The notes under the pieces: generated by a model
What the model was told of the DNA's origin: nothing
What the model saw: only the letters and a program-made list of their open reading frames with translations
The model's database searches: none
Program-made: the position numbers and the translations under genes
Assembly (NCBI GenBank): GCA_964017155.1
Contig: OZ024856.1
Coordinates: forward strand, 39,486,909 to 39,550,908
Source: Oasisia sp. SBJ-2009
Lineage: Eukaryota; Annelida; Polychaeta; Sabellida; Siboglinidae
DNA length: 64,000 bases
Direction of reading: 5' to 3'
In this document: positions 41,601-47,341 of the stretch, in pieces
Layout of the letters: each line of letters begins with the position of its first letter
Numbering within the stretch: the first letter of the stretch is position 1

Positions 41601-44036
41601 GTTATGTGTACTTGATAACAGGGTAATTTAAGTTTTATATTAAAAAATATTGGTGTGAACTGTGAACTACAATTGTAATTTTTATTAATATTTTTTTCTA
41701 TTATTAATTAGTGCTATTTTAGTGTGCTTGTCTATACAGTTTTGATGTTAAATCACAATTATCTTTACGATACAAATAATAAAAAATAAATTATAACAGT
41801 GAGTGTTCAGCTGTGCTGGCAGTGGCACTATTATAAGTGATAGGTGTTTTTGTATAATAATATAATATTTGTATGTTATGTTTCAGCTGTATTTGTTGAA
41901 ATTAACTTTAGGAGACACATTGAATTGAAATTAAGAAGCTATATTATAGTGTATTTACAAACAGCTGGGGTGAAGTACTGTTATTAATTTAAATTGCAAT
42001 TGATTTGTCAATAGGTATTTTATTGCAGTTATCTTTATTGTTTTAATACTATATTACAGTTCTCTTTTAGTTTTACAACAGTAGTCAATTATATTGAAAC
42101 TGTTGTTTGTTTACTTACATAAAATAAAAATTGCATATTAATCATTGTTTGCATGACTAAAATTATCACCTATTTTCCAACAAGTGAAAAATGTGTGTGT
42201 TTCTGTGGCATTAGTCTAAGTGGATAGTAGTGTGTTTCTTTGGAGATCTCTACTGTACTGAATTACACTTAGAAGGTAAATTTCGAGTATCAAATAAAAA
42301 TCTGGTATCGATTGATATCGAATAATTCTGGTATCGAACCAGCAATATACCGATCGGTGTTCTATGTGAATATTTGACTTACAACGTAAGTATCGAGTAT
42401 CGAACAAAATTCAGGTATCGATCGGTATCAAACAAAACCTGGTATTGAACCAGCACTACCACAAACTGTTGAAATGAGCGGAGTTGAACTATAAATTTAT
42501 AGCAGTTGACTTTGCCAGTCACTACTGTGTCAGCCGTGAGAACAGCGCAAATACCCACCCCAATTTGAAGACGGGGTACACGACTGGTGGGAATCCCAAT
42601 ATAATGATCCATATTTATTGCACGTAACACAAGCAGCATGTGGCTAATATCACGCAAAATTAGATCAGATGACCAGTGGCTGACCACACTCCTCGTGAGT
42701 AGTTTTAATGGCATTAAAAGAGGAGTTTTGCCAAGGGTGGTCCTCACAGAATCCGCTGCACCGACCCCTGGCATGTGAGGATAAGAGATATAACTTGGGA
42801 CCTAATGCAAGCATTCTTACAAAATAACCATTTCTTTGTGTTGTAAATTTGTAATTCTGTTAGGTATTTGTCATTGTGTTTGTTGCCATAGAAACTATGA
42901 GAAAAAATATCAAATTATTTAGACAAGTGAATTAATATAAAGTGTGGCAAGACACTTACTACAAACAAAAACGTCCACAGTAAACATATTTTCCCCAAAT
43001 CAACATACCTTAAATTTGTGCACTGTCCCGTAATTGGTGCCTAAAAAAAGATTTTTTTATAAAAAAAATAGGTTAACAAACATGTTTGTAAAGTGGTCAA
43101 AGTGACTTGGTTGATGGCGACAGATTACTCTGTCAGCATGCCATGCTAACATGCACGTTGGAGAAAGTCTGTTAGCATTTGATGCTGGTGTTGATTGTGT
43201 GATTTTTCAGTTGCTGTTTGTTTATTTGTGTGTTTGTTTATTTGTTTGTTTGTAGAAATCTTTGCGGACATGAAGAGTCCGGCAGGCAAGGCAGAATTCT
43301 CTCTTGACCAGGTCAGTCCAGTGATGACTTTGTCCTACATACACAGTGATGCTGAGGTCCAGTCTGCCCCCGTCTCTCACCCGATATGTGAACAAATTTC
43401 CCAGTTTCAAAGGGAGCCTCGATTACCTACTACCAGTAGTAAACATGGTTGTGTAGGAGCCACAGCCCATGAACCTGACAAATATGACACACTGGTGCGT
43501 CGTCCAACACAGGGCCTATGGGTGGTGATGATAGAAATGATAACGCATATCTGCCCGTCAGATAGGTTTAAAACTATAGAATATGTAGCTAAAATTGGAA
43601 GTATAACGCCTCCATTATCTAAGCACATTTTCTGCCAGAACTAATGCAGTAAGATTTAAAAGACTGGTCTACTTCTGAAGTAAATAAACTGACGCATGAA
43701 AAATGATGTATGTCCTGGCTGCATACATGTGTATGTAAAGGGTTAAATTAAGCCATATGTTAAACACATTCAATATTTTTCCAGTTGTATTTTATTATTC
43801 TTGTGTTTAAATTAGGTTGGATATCTAAGATGTAGATATTTTGCAAACACTAATGTTCTATTTAACGCAAACCATTATTGATGTCAGTGTGTCGCTTTAC
43901 TCTGTTGGCCCAGTATAGATAAAGCCAAAAACTGAATCTTACACGACCGAGTGGTTTAAAAGTATAGAATAATTAGCTTAAATAATTTGATGTTTACCTG
44001 TGTTTTCAGTTCATCCAAACAACGATGTACTCATAG
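9387..44036 (+). CDS. Classical calpain (calcium-dependent cysteine protease), 18 exons, 5' end missing
   Basis: Gene model by splice reading: join of 9387-9456, 10141-10393, 13334-13505, 14206-14286, 20413-20513, 23589-23666, 24438-24652, 25894-26057, 27091-27302, 27776-27809, 29357-29374, 34840-34972, 38318-38376, 39219-39287, 40191-40269, 40721-40837, 43256-43311 and 44010-44036. All junctions are GT-AG and all phases agree, giving 645 codons plus TAG. Domains in order: CysPc protease core (Cys in GDCWLL, His in GHAYSI, Asn in RNPWG), C2-like CBSW domain (from about KKKWEQ to FLLRIFSE), acidic linker, then a penta-EF-hand domain ending in QTTMYS, the usual calpain C-terminus. Calpains make limited, calcium-triggered cuts in cytosolic and cytoskeletal substrates. 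The architecture matches Drosophila CalpA/CalpB and vertebrate classical calpains; I cannot assign an orthologue number. The start codon and N-terminal anchor helix are not in the exons found and probably lie upstream of the window. Confidence 0.95.
9457..10140. other. Calpain intron 1, unique
   Basis: AT-rich, without a recognisable element. Confidence 0.6.
10141..10393 (+). CDS. Calpain exon 2, catalytic cysteine
   Basis: It begins by completing the Gly codon of GDCWLL, whose Cys is the nucleophile. It continues through [19 protein letters not shown] and TPLIEKAYA. It ends in phase 2 at donor gtgagt (10394). The exon is GC-rich compared with the flanking introns. Confidence 0.95.
10394..13143. 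repeat. 19-21-bp minisatellite starting at the calpain exon-2 donor
   Basis: It starts at the donor (gtgagtggggtgg). The first units keep gtgagtgggtacgaaggg. Further on, units drift to ggatgggtatggagggggt (10.5-11.0 kb) and then to gatgggttgagtacagaggg (11.0-13.1 kb). It fills almost all of intron 2. Confidence 0.93.
13334..13505 (+). CDS. Calpain exon 3 (CysPc)
   Basis: Acceptor is cacttcag. It encodes [20 protein letters not shown] and then [10 protein letters not shown], the conserved PC1/PC2 linking region, ending in MGCSIE at donor gtacat. Its 57 codons join in frame to exons 2 and 4. Confidence 0.95.
13831..14047. repeat. (TA)n array with a higher-order repeat
   Basis: It has long TA runs in calpain intron 3, interrupted by a repeated cassette (acatatatatatacacttgt) near 13911 and 13965. 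It ends 160 bp before exon 4. Confidence 0.92.
14206..14286 (+). CDS. Calpain exon 4, catalytic histidine
   Basis: Acceptor is ttgttgcag and donor gtacgt. The 27 codons end in [14 protein letters not shown]. The His of GHAYSI is the catalytic histidine of the calpain triad. Confidence 0.95.
14742..17408 (+). CDS. Non-LTR retrotransposon ORF2: partial endonuclease and complete reverse transcriptase
   Basis: One uninterrupted reading frame runs to TAG at 17406-17408. The N-terminal part carries late endonuclease motifs ([29 protein letters not shown]). The reverse transcriptase follows: [75 protein letters not shown] and FADDTKV, whose two Asp plus the LDF Asp form the catalytic triad. A C-terminal segment with [12 protein letters not shown] is typical of CR1/L2-related elements. 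The start of the endonuclease is missing, so the copy is 5'-truncated and the first Met is probably not a real start. No frameshift or stop in the rest suggests a young insertion. Confidence 0.9.
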   Translation: MRCLSDCHFTYYRINVTYTKHTRAEHIGLPWSTALLYQYQAYEIKLEKEAECEAVWCNIVTGNSTLTVGLVYRSPNISIEENEKMHNAIKEVSKRDCIIMGDFNHGHIKWTSLHSPGREDQEFLNLVQDSFLFQHVLEPTRDKNVLDIVLSSQKEFVDNVNICEPLGCSDHNQIHFIIKVKGERNRKIRYRKNFHKGRYKDMREYLAKIDWNNTLKNKTATECWNILKREIDCVVDKFVPLKKQGKRSKKKHLSKEAIRKIKYKQMMWKTYRHTGSDEDYAIYKEALNQATAEIRNSKRSYEQKIAFNIKHDSKSFYAYVRSKQKVQDKVGPLEGSDRNIITEGFLMAENLNEYFSSVFTREDISTLPVLETKFEGRECDYLGQLTVTPKMVTMKIRDMKDNKSPGVDGIPPKLLLEIVEQISIPLATVFNLALEEGVVPVEWKEANIIPLFKKGSRSKSENYRPVSLTSVICKLLERLIKDHLVDFLVKNKLINTSQHGFLKARSCLTNMLCFLEDVTKWVDEGSPVDIIYLDFKKAFDKVPHQRLLLKLKAHGIGNSMINWIEKWLIDRRQRVVVDGEVSNWKSVLSGVPQGSVLGPILFLIYINDLDDDITSKVLKFADDTKVFRKIKSDADRPHLQDDLNKLIEWSEKWQMLFNFGKCKCLHTGHGNENAQYTMGGTVLNTIVKEKDLGLTISADMKVSEQCGIAAAKANQILGLIRRNIVYKEKELIIPLYKTIVRPHLEYCIQAWRPYRKKDIDMLERVQRRATKMIPKLRNISYEIRLKECGLTTLETRRLRGDQIEVFKILNGYENIDRNIFFTVKEERRTRGHGVALAKKQCRLDIRKFSFSQRIVNEWNKLSADCVGARSVNMFKNKIDIYLRRAGYT
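14800..17520 (+). mobile_element. CR1/L2-type LINE, 5'-truncated, in calpain intron 4
   Basis: The ORF is followed by a short 3' UTR with a hairpin-like gccaaacggcttcc and then a tail of four near-identical repeats (cttgttaaaat). Such a repeated 3' tail is typical of CR1/L2-related elements. The 5' boundary is approximate, somewhere between 14742 and 14870. Confidence 0.82.
17608..17783. repeat. 25-bp tandem repeat, 7 copies
   Basis: The unit is ataacatgtgcgtgaccaca + accag, nearly identical between copies. It lies about 90 bp after the LINE tail. Units are directly joined without spacers. Confidence 0.93.
17784..20023. other. Calpain intron 4, right part, unique
   Basis: No exon or clear mobile element between the 25-bp repeat and the CA microsatellite. 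Confidence 0.55.
20024..20340. repeat. (CA)n microsatellite with CACACG and CACATG variants
   Basis: Alternating purine-pyrimidine run about 70-90 bp before calpain exon 5. Reading frames of Cys/Val or His/Thr here are repeat artefacts. Confidence 0.92.
20413..20513 (+). CDS. Calpain exon 5, catalytic asparagine
   Basis: Acceptor is atatgtag. It encodes [20 protein letters not shown] and then [13 protein letters not shown]. The Asn of RNPWG completes the triad. The exon ends in phase 2 at donor gtgagt. Its last 26 nt form the exonic part of the 42-bp minisatellite that follows directly. Confidence 0.95.
20488..23360. repeat. 42-bp minisatellite built from the calpain exon-5 splice donor, about 68 copies
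   Basis: Each unit holds the last 26 nt of exon 5 (gagtggaagggagcatggag + tgacaa) and the first 16 nt of the intron (gtgagtatcactgact). The first unit is the real exon end. A dozen or so copies have gcgagt instead of gtgagt, which removes the donor GT and the in-frame TGA together. The array fills nearly all of intron 5. Exon 6 starts about 230 bp later. Confidence 0.97.
23589..23666 (+). CDS. Calpain exon 6 (end of CysPc)
   Basis: Acceptor is cctccatag. It encodes [20 protein letters not shown] and then EDGEF, and the Trp codon is split with exon 7. Donor is gtgggt. It lies immediately after the 42-bp array intron. Confidence 0.92.
24033..24110. repeat. (CA)n microsatellite
   Basis: CA run with CATGCAGA interruptions in calpain intron 6. 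Confidence 0.88.
24438..24652 (+). CDS. Calpain exon 7 (CysPc/CBSW boundary)
   Basis: It encodes [20 protein letters not shown], then a variable Ser/Asn-rich stretch, then KKKWEQ and AGGCRNFL. This is the known join between the protease core and the C2-like domain. Donor is gtacgt. Confidence 0.95.
25130..25880. repeat. 65-bp minisatellite ending at the calpain exon-8 acceptor, about 11 copies
   Basis: The unit combines gtgactcagtttgacatgtc with the palindrome tagtgactcagtcacta and ctgacacatcactg. It stops about 15 bp before the acceptor cgtcttgcag. TGACTCA, the AP-1 core, occurs about twice per unit. Confidence 0.93.
25894..26057 (+). CDS. Calpain exon 8 (CBSW domain)
   Basis: Acceptor is cgtcttgcag. 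It encodes [12 protein letters not shown], the acidic loop DADEEDDDN typical of the calpain C2-like domain, then [11 protein letters not shown] and LTIGYAIYR. Donor is gtaaca. Confidence 0.95.
26207..26506. mobile_element. Hairpin (fold-back) element, copy 2, with 12-bp target duplication
   Basis: The body (26219-26494) is a long inverted repeat: ttaacttactttggagctta pairs with its complement near 26429-26450, and ggccttgttcacgtactgg with a matching arm near 26370. The right end carries an extra unpaired tail (cattcttggagccatgaaca). The 12 bases ctctataatctt occur at 26207-26218 and 26495-26506. It lies in calpain intron 8. Confidence 0.8.
27091..27302 (+). CDS. Calpain exon 9 (CBSW domain)
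   Basis: Acceptor is gtcgttgcag. It encodes [46 protein letters not shown] and [13 protein letters not shown]. This is the second half of the C2-like domain, where calpains usually have INLREV and YVIVPSTFEP motifs. Confidence 0.95.
27776..27809 (+). CDS. Calpain exon 10 (linker)
   Basis: Acceptor is gtcttcacag. It completes an Ala codon and adds [11 protein letters not shown]. Donor is gtaaca. Its phases match exons 9 and 11. The linker between CBSW and PEF domains is variable, so support comes from splicing and frame rather than homology. Confidence 0.7.
27810..29356. other. Calpain intron 10, unique
   Basis: AT-rich. No supported exon and no clear repeat. Confidence 0.5.
29357..29374 (+). 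CDS. Calpain exon 11, 18-nt microexon
   Basis: Acceptor is ccctaacag and donor gtaaga. It encodes the six acidic residues DEESTE in phase 0, so it can be included or skipped without changing frame. It may be alternatively spliced. Support is splice-site quality and phase only. Confidence 0.55.
29375..30075. repeat. Degenerate tandem repeat after the calpain microexon
   Basis: Roughly 60-bp units carry the phrase gaactgtcatggttcattga + ctt and tgtttgctgac, strongly diverged and hence old. It begins within 100 bp of the exon-11 donor. Confidence 0.65.
31620..32645. repeat. 25-bp minisatellite in calpain intron 11
   Basis: The unit is gttgttgtcacatgttgtat + ttgat with a/t and c/t variants, about 40 copies. 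A higher-order pattern of about 125 bp recurs. It ends just before a good acceptor at 32678. Confidence 0.93.
32679..32702 (+). CDS. Possible 24-nt cassette microexon of calpain
   Basis: It follows a pyrimidine-rich acceptor (ctttctctacacag) at the end of the 25-bp minisatellite and precedes gtgaga. It would add DVMSALLV in phase 0 between exons 11 and 12. No homology supports it, so it could be a chance splice-site pair. Confidence 0.22.
34399..34560. repeat. (TAG)n trinucleotide array
   Basis: The pure run 34399-34492 is followed by mixed TAG/CAG. It lies 280 bp before calpain exon 12. The poly-Ser reading frame is an artefact. Confidence 0.92.
34840..34972 (+). CDS. Calpain exon 12 (PEF domain, EF-hand 1)
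   Basis: Acceptor is ctgttcccacag. It encodes [19 protein letters not shown] and then [20 protein letters not shown]. This matches the first, atypical EF-hand of penta-EF calpains. It ends AAAG at donor gtaaac, which lies inside the first unit of the following 80-bp array. Confidence 0.93.
34967..35835. repeat. 80-bp minisatellite seeded on the calpain exon-12 donor, about 11 copies
   Basis: The first unit is gaaag|gtaaacatctgtccc at the real exon end. Later units carry gaaag|gtagacatctgtccc, ttgtcattgttataagcc and tgtgtctcctgaataag. The exact 80-bp period is visible from ten evenly spaced gaaaggtagac copies. Each copy keeps a donor-like sequence. Confidence 0.95.
35836..38317. other. Calpain intron 12, right part
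   Basis: Only the SINE tail at 36690-36765 and a short (CTGT)n near 36365 were recognised. Confidence 0.5.
36690..36765 (+). mobile_element. SINE/LINE 3'-end fragment
   Basis: The sequence acagcgctttgagcat...gcgctttataaataata ends in an (ATT)n run, a typical 3' end of many invertebrate SINEs. No head could be recognised upstream. Confidence 0.5.
38318..38376 (+). CDS. Calpain exon 13 (PEF domain)
   Basis: Acceptor is ggttgcag. It encodes [19 protein letters not shown], which leads into EF-hand 2 (SCRSMVAMLD in Drosophila). The donor gtatcc is weaker than the others. Confidence 0.9.
38539..38638. repeat. (TA)n array with ACATATGTATAT cassettes
   Basis: Two TA runs flank a short tacatatgtatatatacata block in calpain intron 13. 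Confidence 0.9.
39219..39287 (+). CDS. Calpain exon 14 (EF-hand 2)
   Basis: It encodes [20 protein letters not shown] and then LWK. With the final Asp of exon 13 it makes a canonical calcium loop, [13 protein letters not shown] chose the acceptor cgactcag at 39218. An alternative in-frame acceptor (taacag, ending at 39209) would add Ser-Thr-Gln into the loop. Confidence 0.92.
40191..40269 (+). CDS. Calpain exon 15 (EF-hand 3)
   Basis: Acceptor is ctgttctcag. It encodes [20 protein letters not shown] and then [18 protein letters not shown] is a canonical 12-residue calcium loop. It ends in phase 1 at donor gtgggt. Confidence 0.94.
40721..40837 (+). CDS. Calpain exon 16 (EF-hand 4)
   Basis: Acceptor is cttcttgcag. 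It encodes [20 protein letters not shown] and then [18 protein letters not shown]. The loop lacks the usual acidic start, as in the degenerate fourth EF-hand of calpains. Donor is gtcagt. Confidence 0.94.
40888..40980 (-). mobile_element. SINE 3'-end fragment, reverse orientation
   Basis: An AAT-rich start is followed by tttatttgtatagcacc and caggcgctttacac. Related phrases with 'aataat..tt(t)attgtgcctaa..c(a)tgg' and 'aagctcag(a)gg' occur near 45-115, 30465-30545 and 59985-60045. These look like diverged copies of one 3' end. Confidence 0.45.
40981..43255. other. Calpain intron 16, mostly unique
   Basis: Contains the diverged duplication at 42275-42455. A CG-richer patch at 41040-41590 looks unlike its surroundings and may be an old mobile-element remnant, but no motif could be named. 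Confidence 0.4.
42275..42455. repeat. Diverged two-copy tandem duplication
   Basis: The motifs gagtatcga, ctggtatcgat/ggtatcgatcggtatc and tggtatcgaaccagca occur twice about 110 bp apart in calpain intron 16. Confidence 0.5.
43256..43311 (+). CDS. Calpain exon 17 (EF-hand 5)
   Basis: Acceptor is gtttgtag. It encodes [19 protein letters not shown], the fifth EF-hand, which in calpains mediates dimerisation rather than calcium binding. Donor is gtcagt. Confidence 0.93.
44010..44036 (+). CDS. Calpain exon 18, C-terminus and stop
   Basis: Acceptor is gtgttttcag. It encodes FIQTTMYS followed by TAG at 44034-44036. This matches the (W)LQxTMYS ending of classical calpains and fixes the 3' end of the coding region. 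Confidence 0.93.
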   Translation, partial: FIQTTMYS

Positions 44037-46700
44037 AACAGCCACCAGGGGGCACATGTCAGTGATTGGTCGACGTCGTCTCGTGCCTGATCTGGTCATC
44101 TGCCGGAGTTTTGTGCCAACAAATTTAATGCACTAGTCTGCATTACGGGCAGTGCATTCTGGGAGTAGATTGTTACATGTAGCGTAGTTCAGCTTTATTA
44201 GATAATATAATCAAGTCTGCAGCGAAACTTGTGAATAATCAAAAACTCTGGAAACTGGGTAAATGTGTTGGGTACAATCAATGTAATTAAGTCGTGGATT
44301 TAGAAACGTCCATTTTGTGGGCAGAGAGAAGTTAGGCCAGTTATAAGAGACAACGAATCTCTTTGAAGTACTCGTGTGTGCCGTGGAGTAATTCACAAGG
44401 ATTGTTGATTTATATTTTGTGTGATTTAACGTATAAGCGAGACTTAAGATGTCAGCTTAAGTTATATGGTGTGTGCTGCAGCTACTGATGAATGTGGTTT
44501 ACGGTAGATAGTTGACCAGTCTGTAGTTTATGGGGTGAAACTGACTAGAAGTCATTACCTGCTTTGTTTAAAATAAGGATTGGTCAGTAAAACCAGTGTC
44601 TTACAAGGTCAAGGTGACTTACAAGGTCAAGATGACTTACAAGGTCAACGTGACTTACACTGATCTTTTCTTAATCCGTATCATCGTTAAGGAATGACGT
44701 CCAGGTGACCCCGTGAATGTGACACACGTGTCTAGGGTATCCAGGTCCTTCCATTGTTGTTTGCTTTGTTTACGCTAGACACATGTCCAGTGTTGTTTAT
44801 TTTAAGTGCCAACGACTTTACTGAATGTTAGGCTTGTTTTATATGTATATTTTCTGAAACACTGGTAAAATGCTAAGAATATTTACACTTGACGGGGAGT
44901 GGGTGATTTCTCTTTCCATCGTCACTGCTGAAGCCGTCACTGAAGCAGCTTATATTTTTACACTTCAGTCTTCTCTTATCCATTTAGGTTGTGATAAACA
45001 TGTTACGTGAACTTTGTTTAGATTAGTGTACAACCAAAACTATTTTACTTGTTAGGATAGCTAATAGCTTCAGCAACAATGGTTTTTACCGAATACTTCT
45101 CTTAACATAAACATGCAGAATATGTTCAAGGTTTATTGTTTTCTGCGAGTCATCATAATAAATATGCTCATAGTATGTAAATCTCAGGTCAGATCACAGG
45201 GTTACATGCAAGACATTTCTACTGGGACTGTTATCAGCAGCTGTTTGAATATTTCACTGCATTTGCAATGCAGAGTTACAATTTGATGGCAGTCGGTTAG
45301 TGAATAAACAAGTAAGAAAACACTTATTTTGTTGTATTTGTGAGTATGACAACCTATAATGAATGTAGCAGTGAACACTTATTTATTGAAGGTAAGCTTT
45401 GTTTTAGAAATACTTAATAATTAATGAAATTATAATGTACGCTGTCACAGTTGGATGATGAAGGTTTACAGATATTATTCTTGTCAAGATTTTTTTTGGC
45501 AAACTTTATTTGCAGAGTTAATGACAAACATTGAGAACTAAATTTGTTATGGTTGCTGAACTAACACTGTGAAAGCTACTCTCTGAATATAAATTTGCAA
45601 ATAAAGAGGAAAACAGTGACAATATTACATATTTTGTATCACTGAAATACAAAAACTGATAATTCAAGTTATCTTTTTTCAATTCCCTGTGACTAACACA
45701 TTCAGACAAACAGCTACAAAATAAAATATTTGTTTTCACATTTTAACAAATGAATAGATAAGTTGTACATTGTGTCCACATCATTACATACAGTTGTCTG
45801 AGCAGGGACAACACTTGAGGGGGGGGGGGAAGGTTTCATTTTACACAACACCAAAGTAACAACAGAACATCAACACAAAGTTGTACTTTTCACAATTTTA
45901 TGTAAACGATACAGATTGTGCCCACAACCACGTTTATTGCACAAGAACAGATCGATAAGTTGGCGGCAATGGCTTCTCGCTAACCACTCACGGAGTCTCA
46001 CGCACACGTCCATTTTTGGTTGTTCTTATGTGGAATAAGGTTTAGGGTTAGTGTTAGGGTTAGGTTGAAGGTACTTTTGACAAGATTGACATTAGGTGTT
46101 TTATGTGCATTTGTATGTGAGCGGTTAGCAAGAAGCCACCTCCTAAGTTGGCAGGACAAAGACATGAGGATATCGTGACATTAAACCTTCTGTGCCATGA
46201 CGTGACCTCTTGCGAAGGACACACCTTGCTGTAATAGCTGTTGGTGGTCAATAACCACAGAGTCCGAGCTATCAATACAGCCAACAAATGACACAGATTT
46301 GTGACCAAAATGTGAGTAAATCCTTCAAACTATTGCACAAGTTTGGGTATATATCTGACCACTGATCAAAAAGGGTTTTTTGATCTGCAAATAAATTTCA
46401 GATAAGTAAAAATATTTTGCCCATATGTCATTATATGATTAGACATGTAGTCTTCTGTAAATTATTATATGCTTAATAATTACCTACAAGCAGATACAAG
46501 TTGGTAACTTTGCTGCTATATCATTGGTGACATGCAAATTGGGTACATGGGACCACCCTGTGTCATATTTTTCTCTGTACATGGCATTTTCTAAAAGACA
46601 AAACAAATACACAATGCGTTCTGACACAAGATGTGTGCACAGTTCTGTAGACAATTTCATAAATACATCCCGACTCTGACAAGACGTCTACTGGTAAACC
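44037..46700. other. Intergenic space between convergent calpain and TDP1, including their 3' UTRs
   Basis: No coding exon was recognised. AATAAA signals for calpain are possible near 45156 and 45304 on +. For TDP1, TTTATT on + (AATAAA on -) is seen near 45505 and 45931. Choice between these cannot be made from sequence alone. Three 19-bp repeats (gacttacaaggtcaaggt) occur at about 44600-44655. Confidence 0.5.
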
Positions 46701-46707
46701 TGATGAC

Positions 46708-47290
46708 TCAACTGGGACACCACTTGGCACCGCTTCACTTCAATGGGGGACACCACTTGGCACTGCTTCACTTCAATGGGGGACACCACTTGGCACCGCT
46801 TCACTTCAATGGGGGACACCACTTGGCACCACATCACTTCAATGGGGGACACCACTTGGCACCACATCACTTCAATGGGGGGCACCACTTGGCACCGCTT
46901 CACTTCAATGGGGGACACCACTTGGCATTGCTTCACTTCAATGGGGGACACCACTTGGCATTGCTTCACTTCAATGGGGGGCACCACTTGGCACCGCTTC
47001 ACTTCAATGGGGGACACCACTTGGCACCGCTTCACTTCAATGGGGGACACCACTTGGCATTGCTTCACTTCAATGGGGACACCACTTGGCACCGCTTCAC
47101 TTCAATGGGGGACACCACTTGGCACCGCTTCACTTCAATGGGGGACACCACTTGGCACCGCTTCACTTCAATGGGGGACACCACTTGGCACCACTTCACT
47201 TCAATGGGGGACACCACTTGGCACCACATCACTTCAATGGGGGACACCACTTGGCACCGCTTCACTTCAACGGGGGACACCACTTGAGGC
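46708..47290. repeat. 33-bp minisatellite built from the TDP1 stop-codon region, about 18 copies
   Basis: On the minus strand each unit repeats the end of the last exon: caagtggtgtcccccattga + agtga, then agcggtgc. The first copy is the true coding end (with cccgttgaag). The 33-bp period equals 11 codons, so each copy restates the same final codons and TGA in frame. One unit near 47075 is a base shorter. Confidence 0.95.
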
Positions 47291-47341
47291 CGTTCCGGTC
47301 TGGTTTGTCGACATAGGGGATGTCCCACACCCACGGTCTCT
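47262..47341 (-). CDS. TDP1: TDP1 terminal exon and stop
   Basis: Acceptor is gttgttgcag. It encodes [20 protein letters not shown] and then CPPLK, followed by TGA at 47264-47262. It matches the family ending RPWxWxIPY...D.xGxxW. The last 25 nt, stop included, are the seed of the 33-bp array that follows. Confidence 0.94.

Noticed and set aside
42379..42774. A 131-codon minus-strand frame
   Set aside because: No recognised motif, includes the diverged tandem duplication, and lies in a calpain intron.
46036..46072. Interstitial telomere repeat (ttagggtta)
   Set aside because: Only three or four imperfect TTAGGG-like copies; too short to support a fusion or telomere origin.
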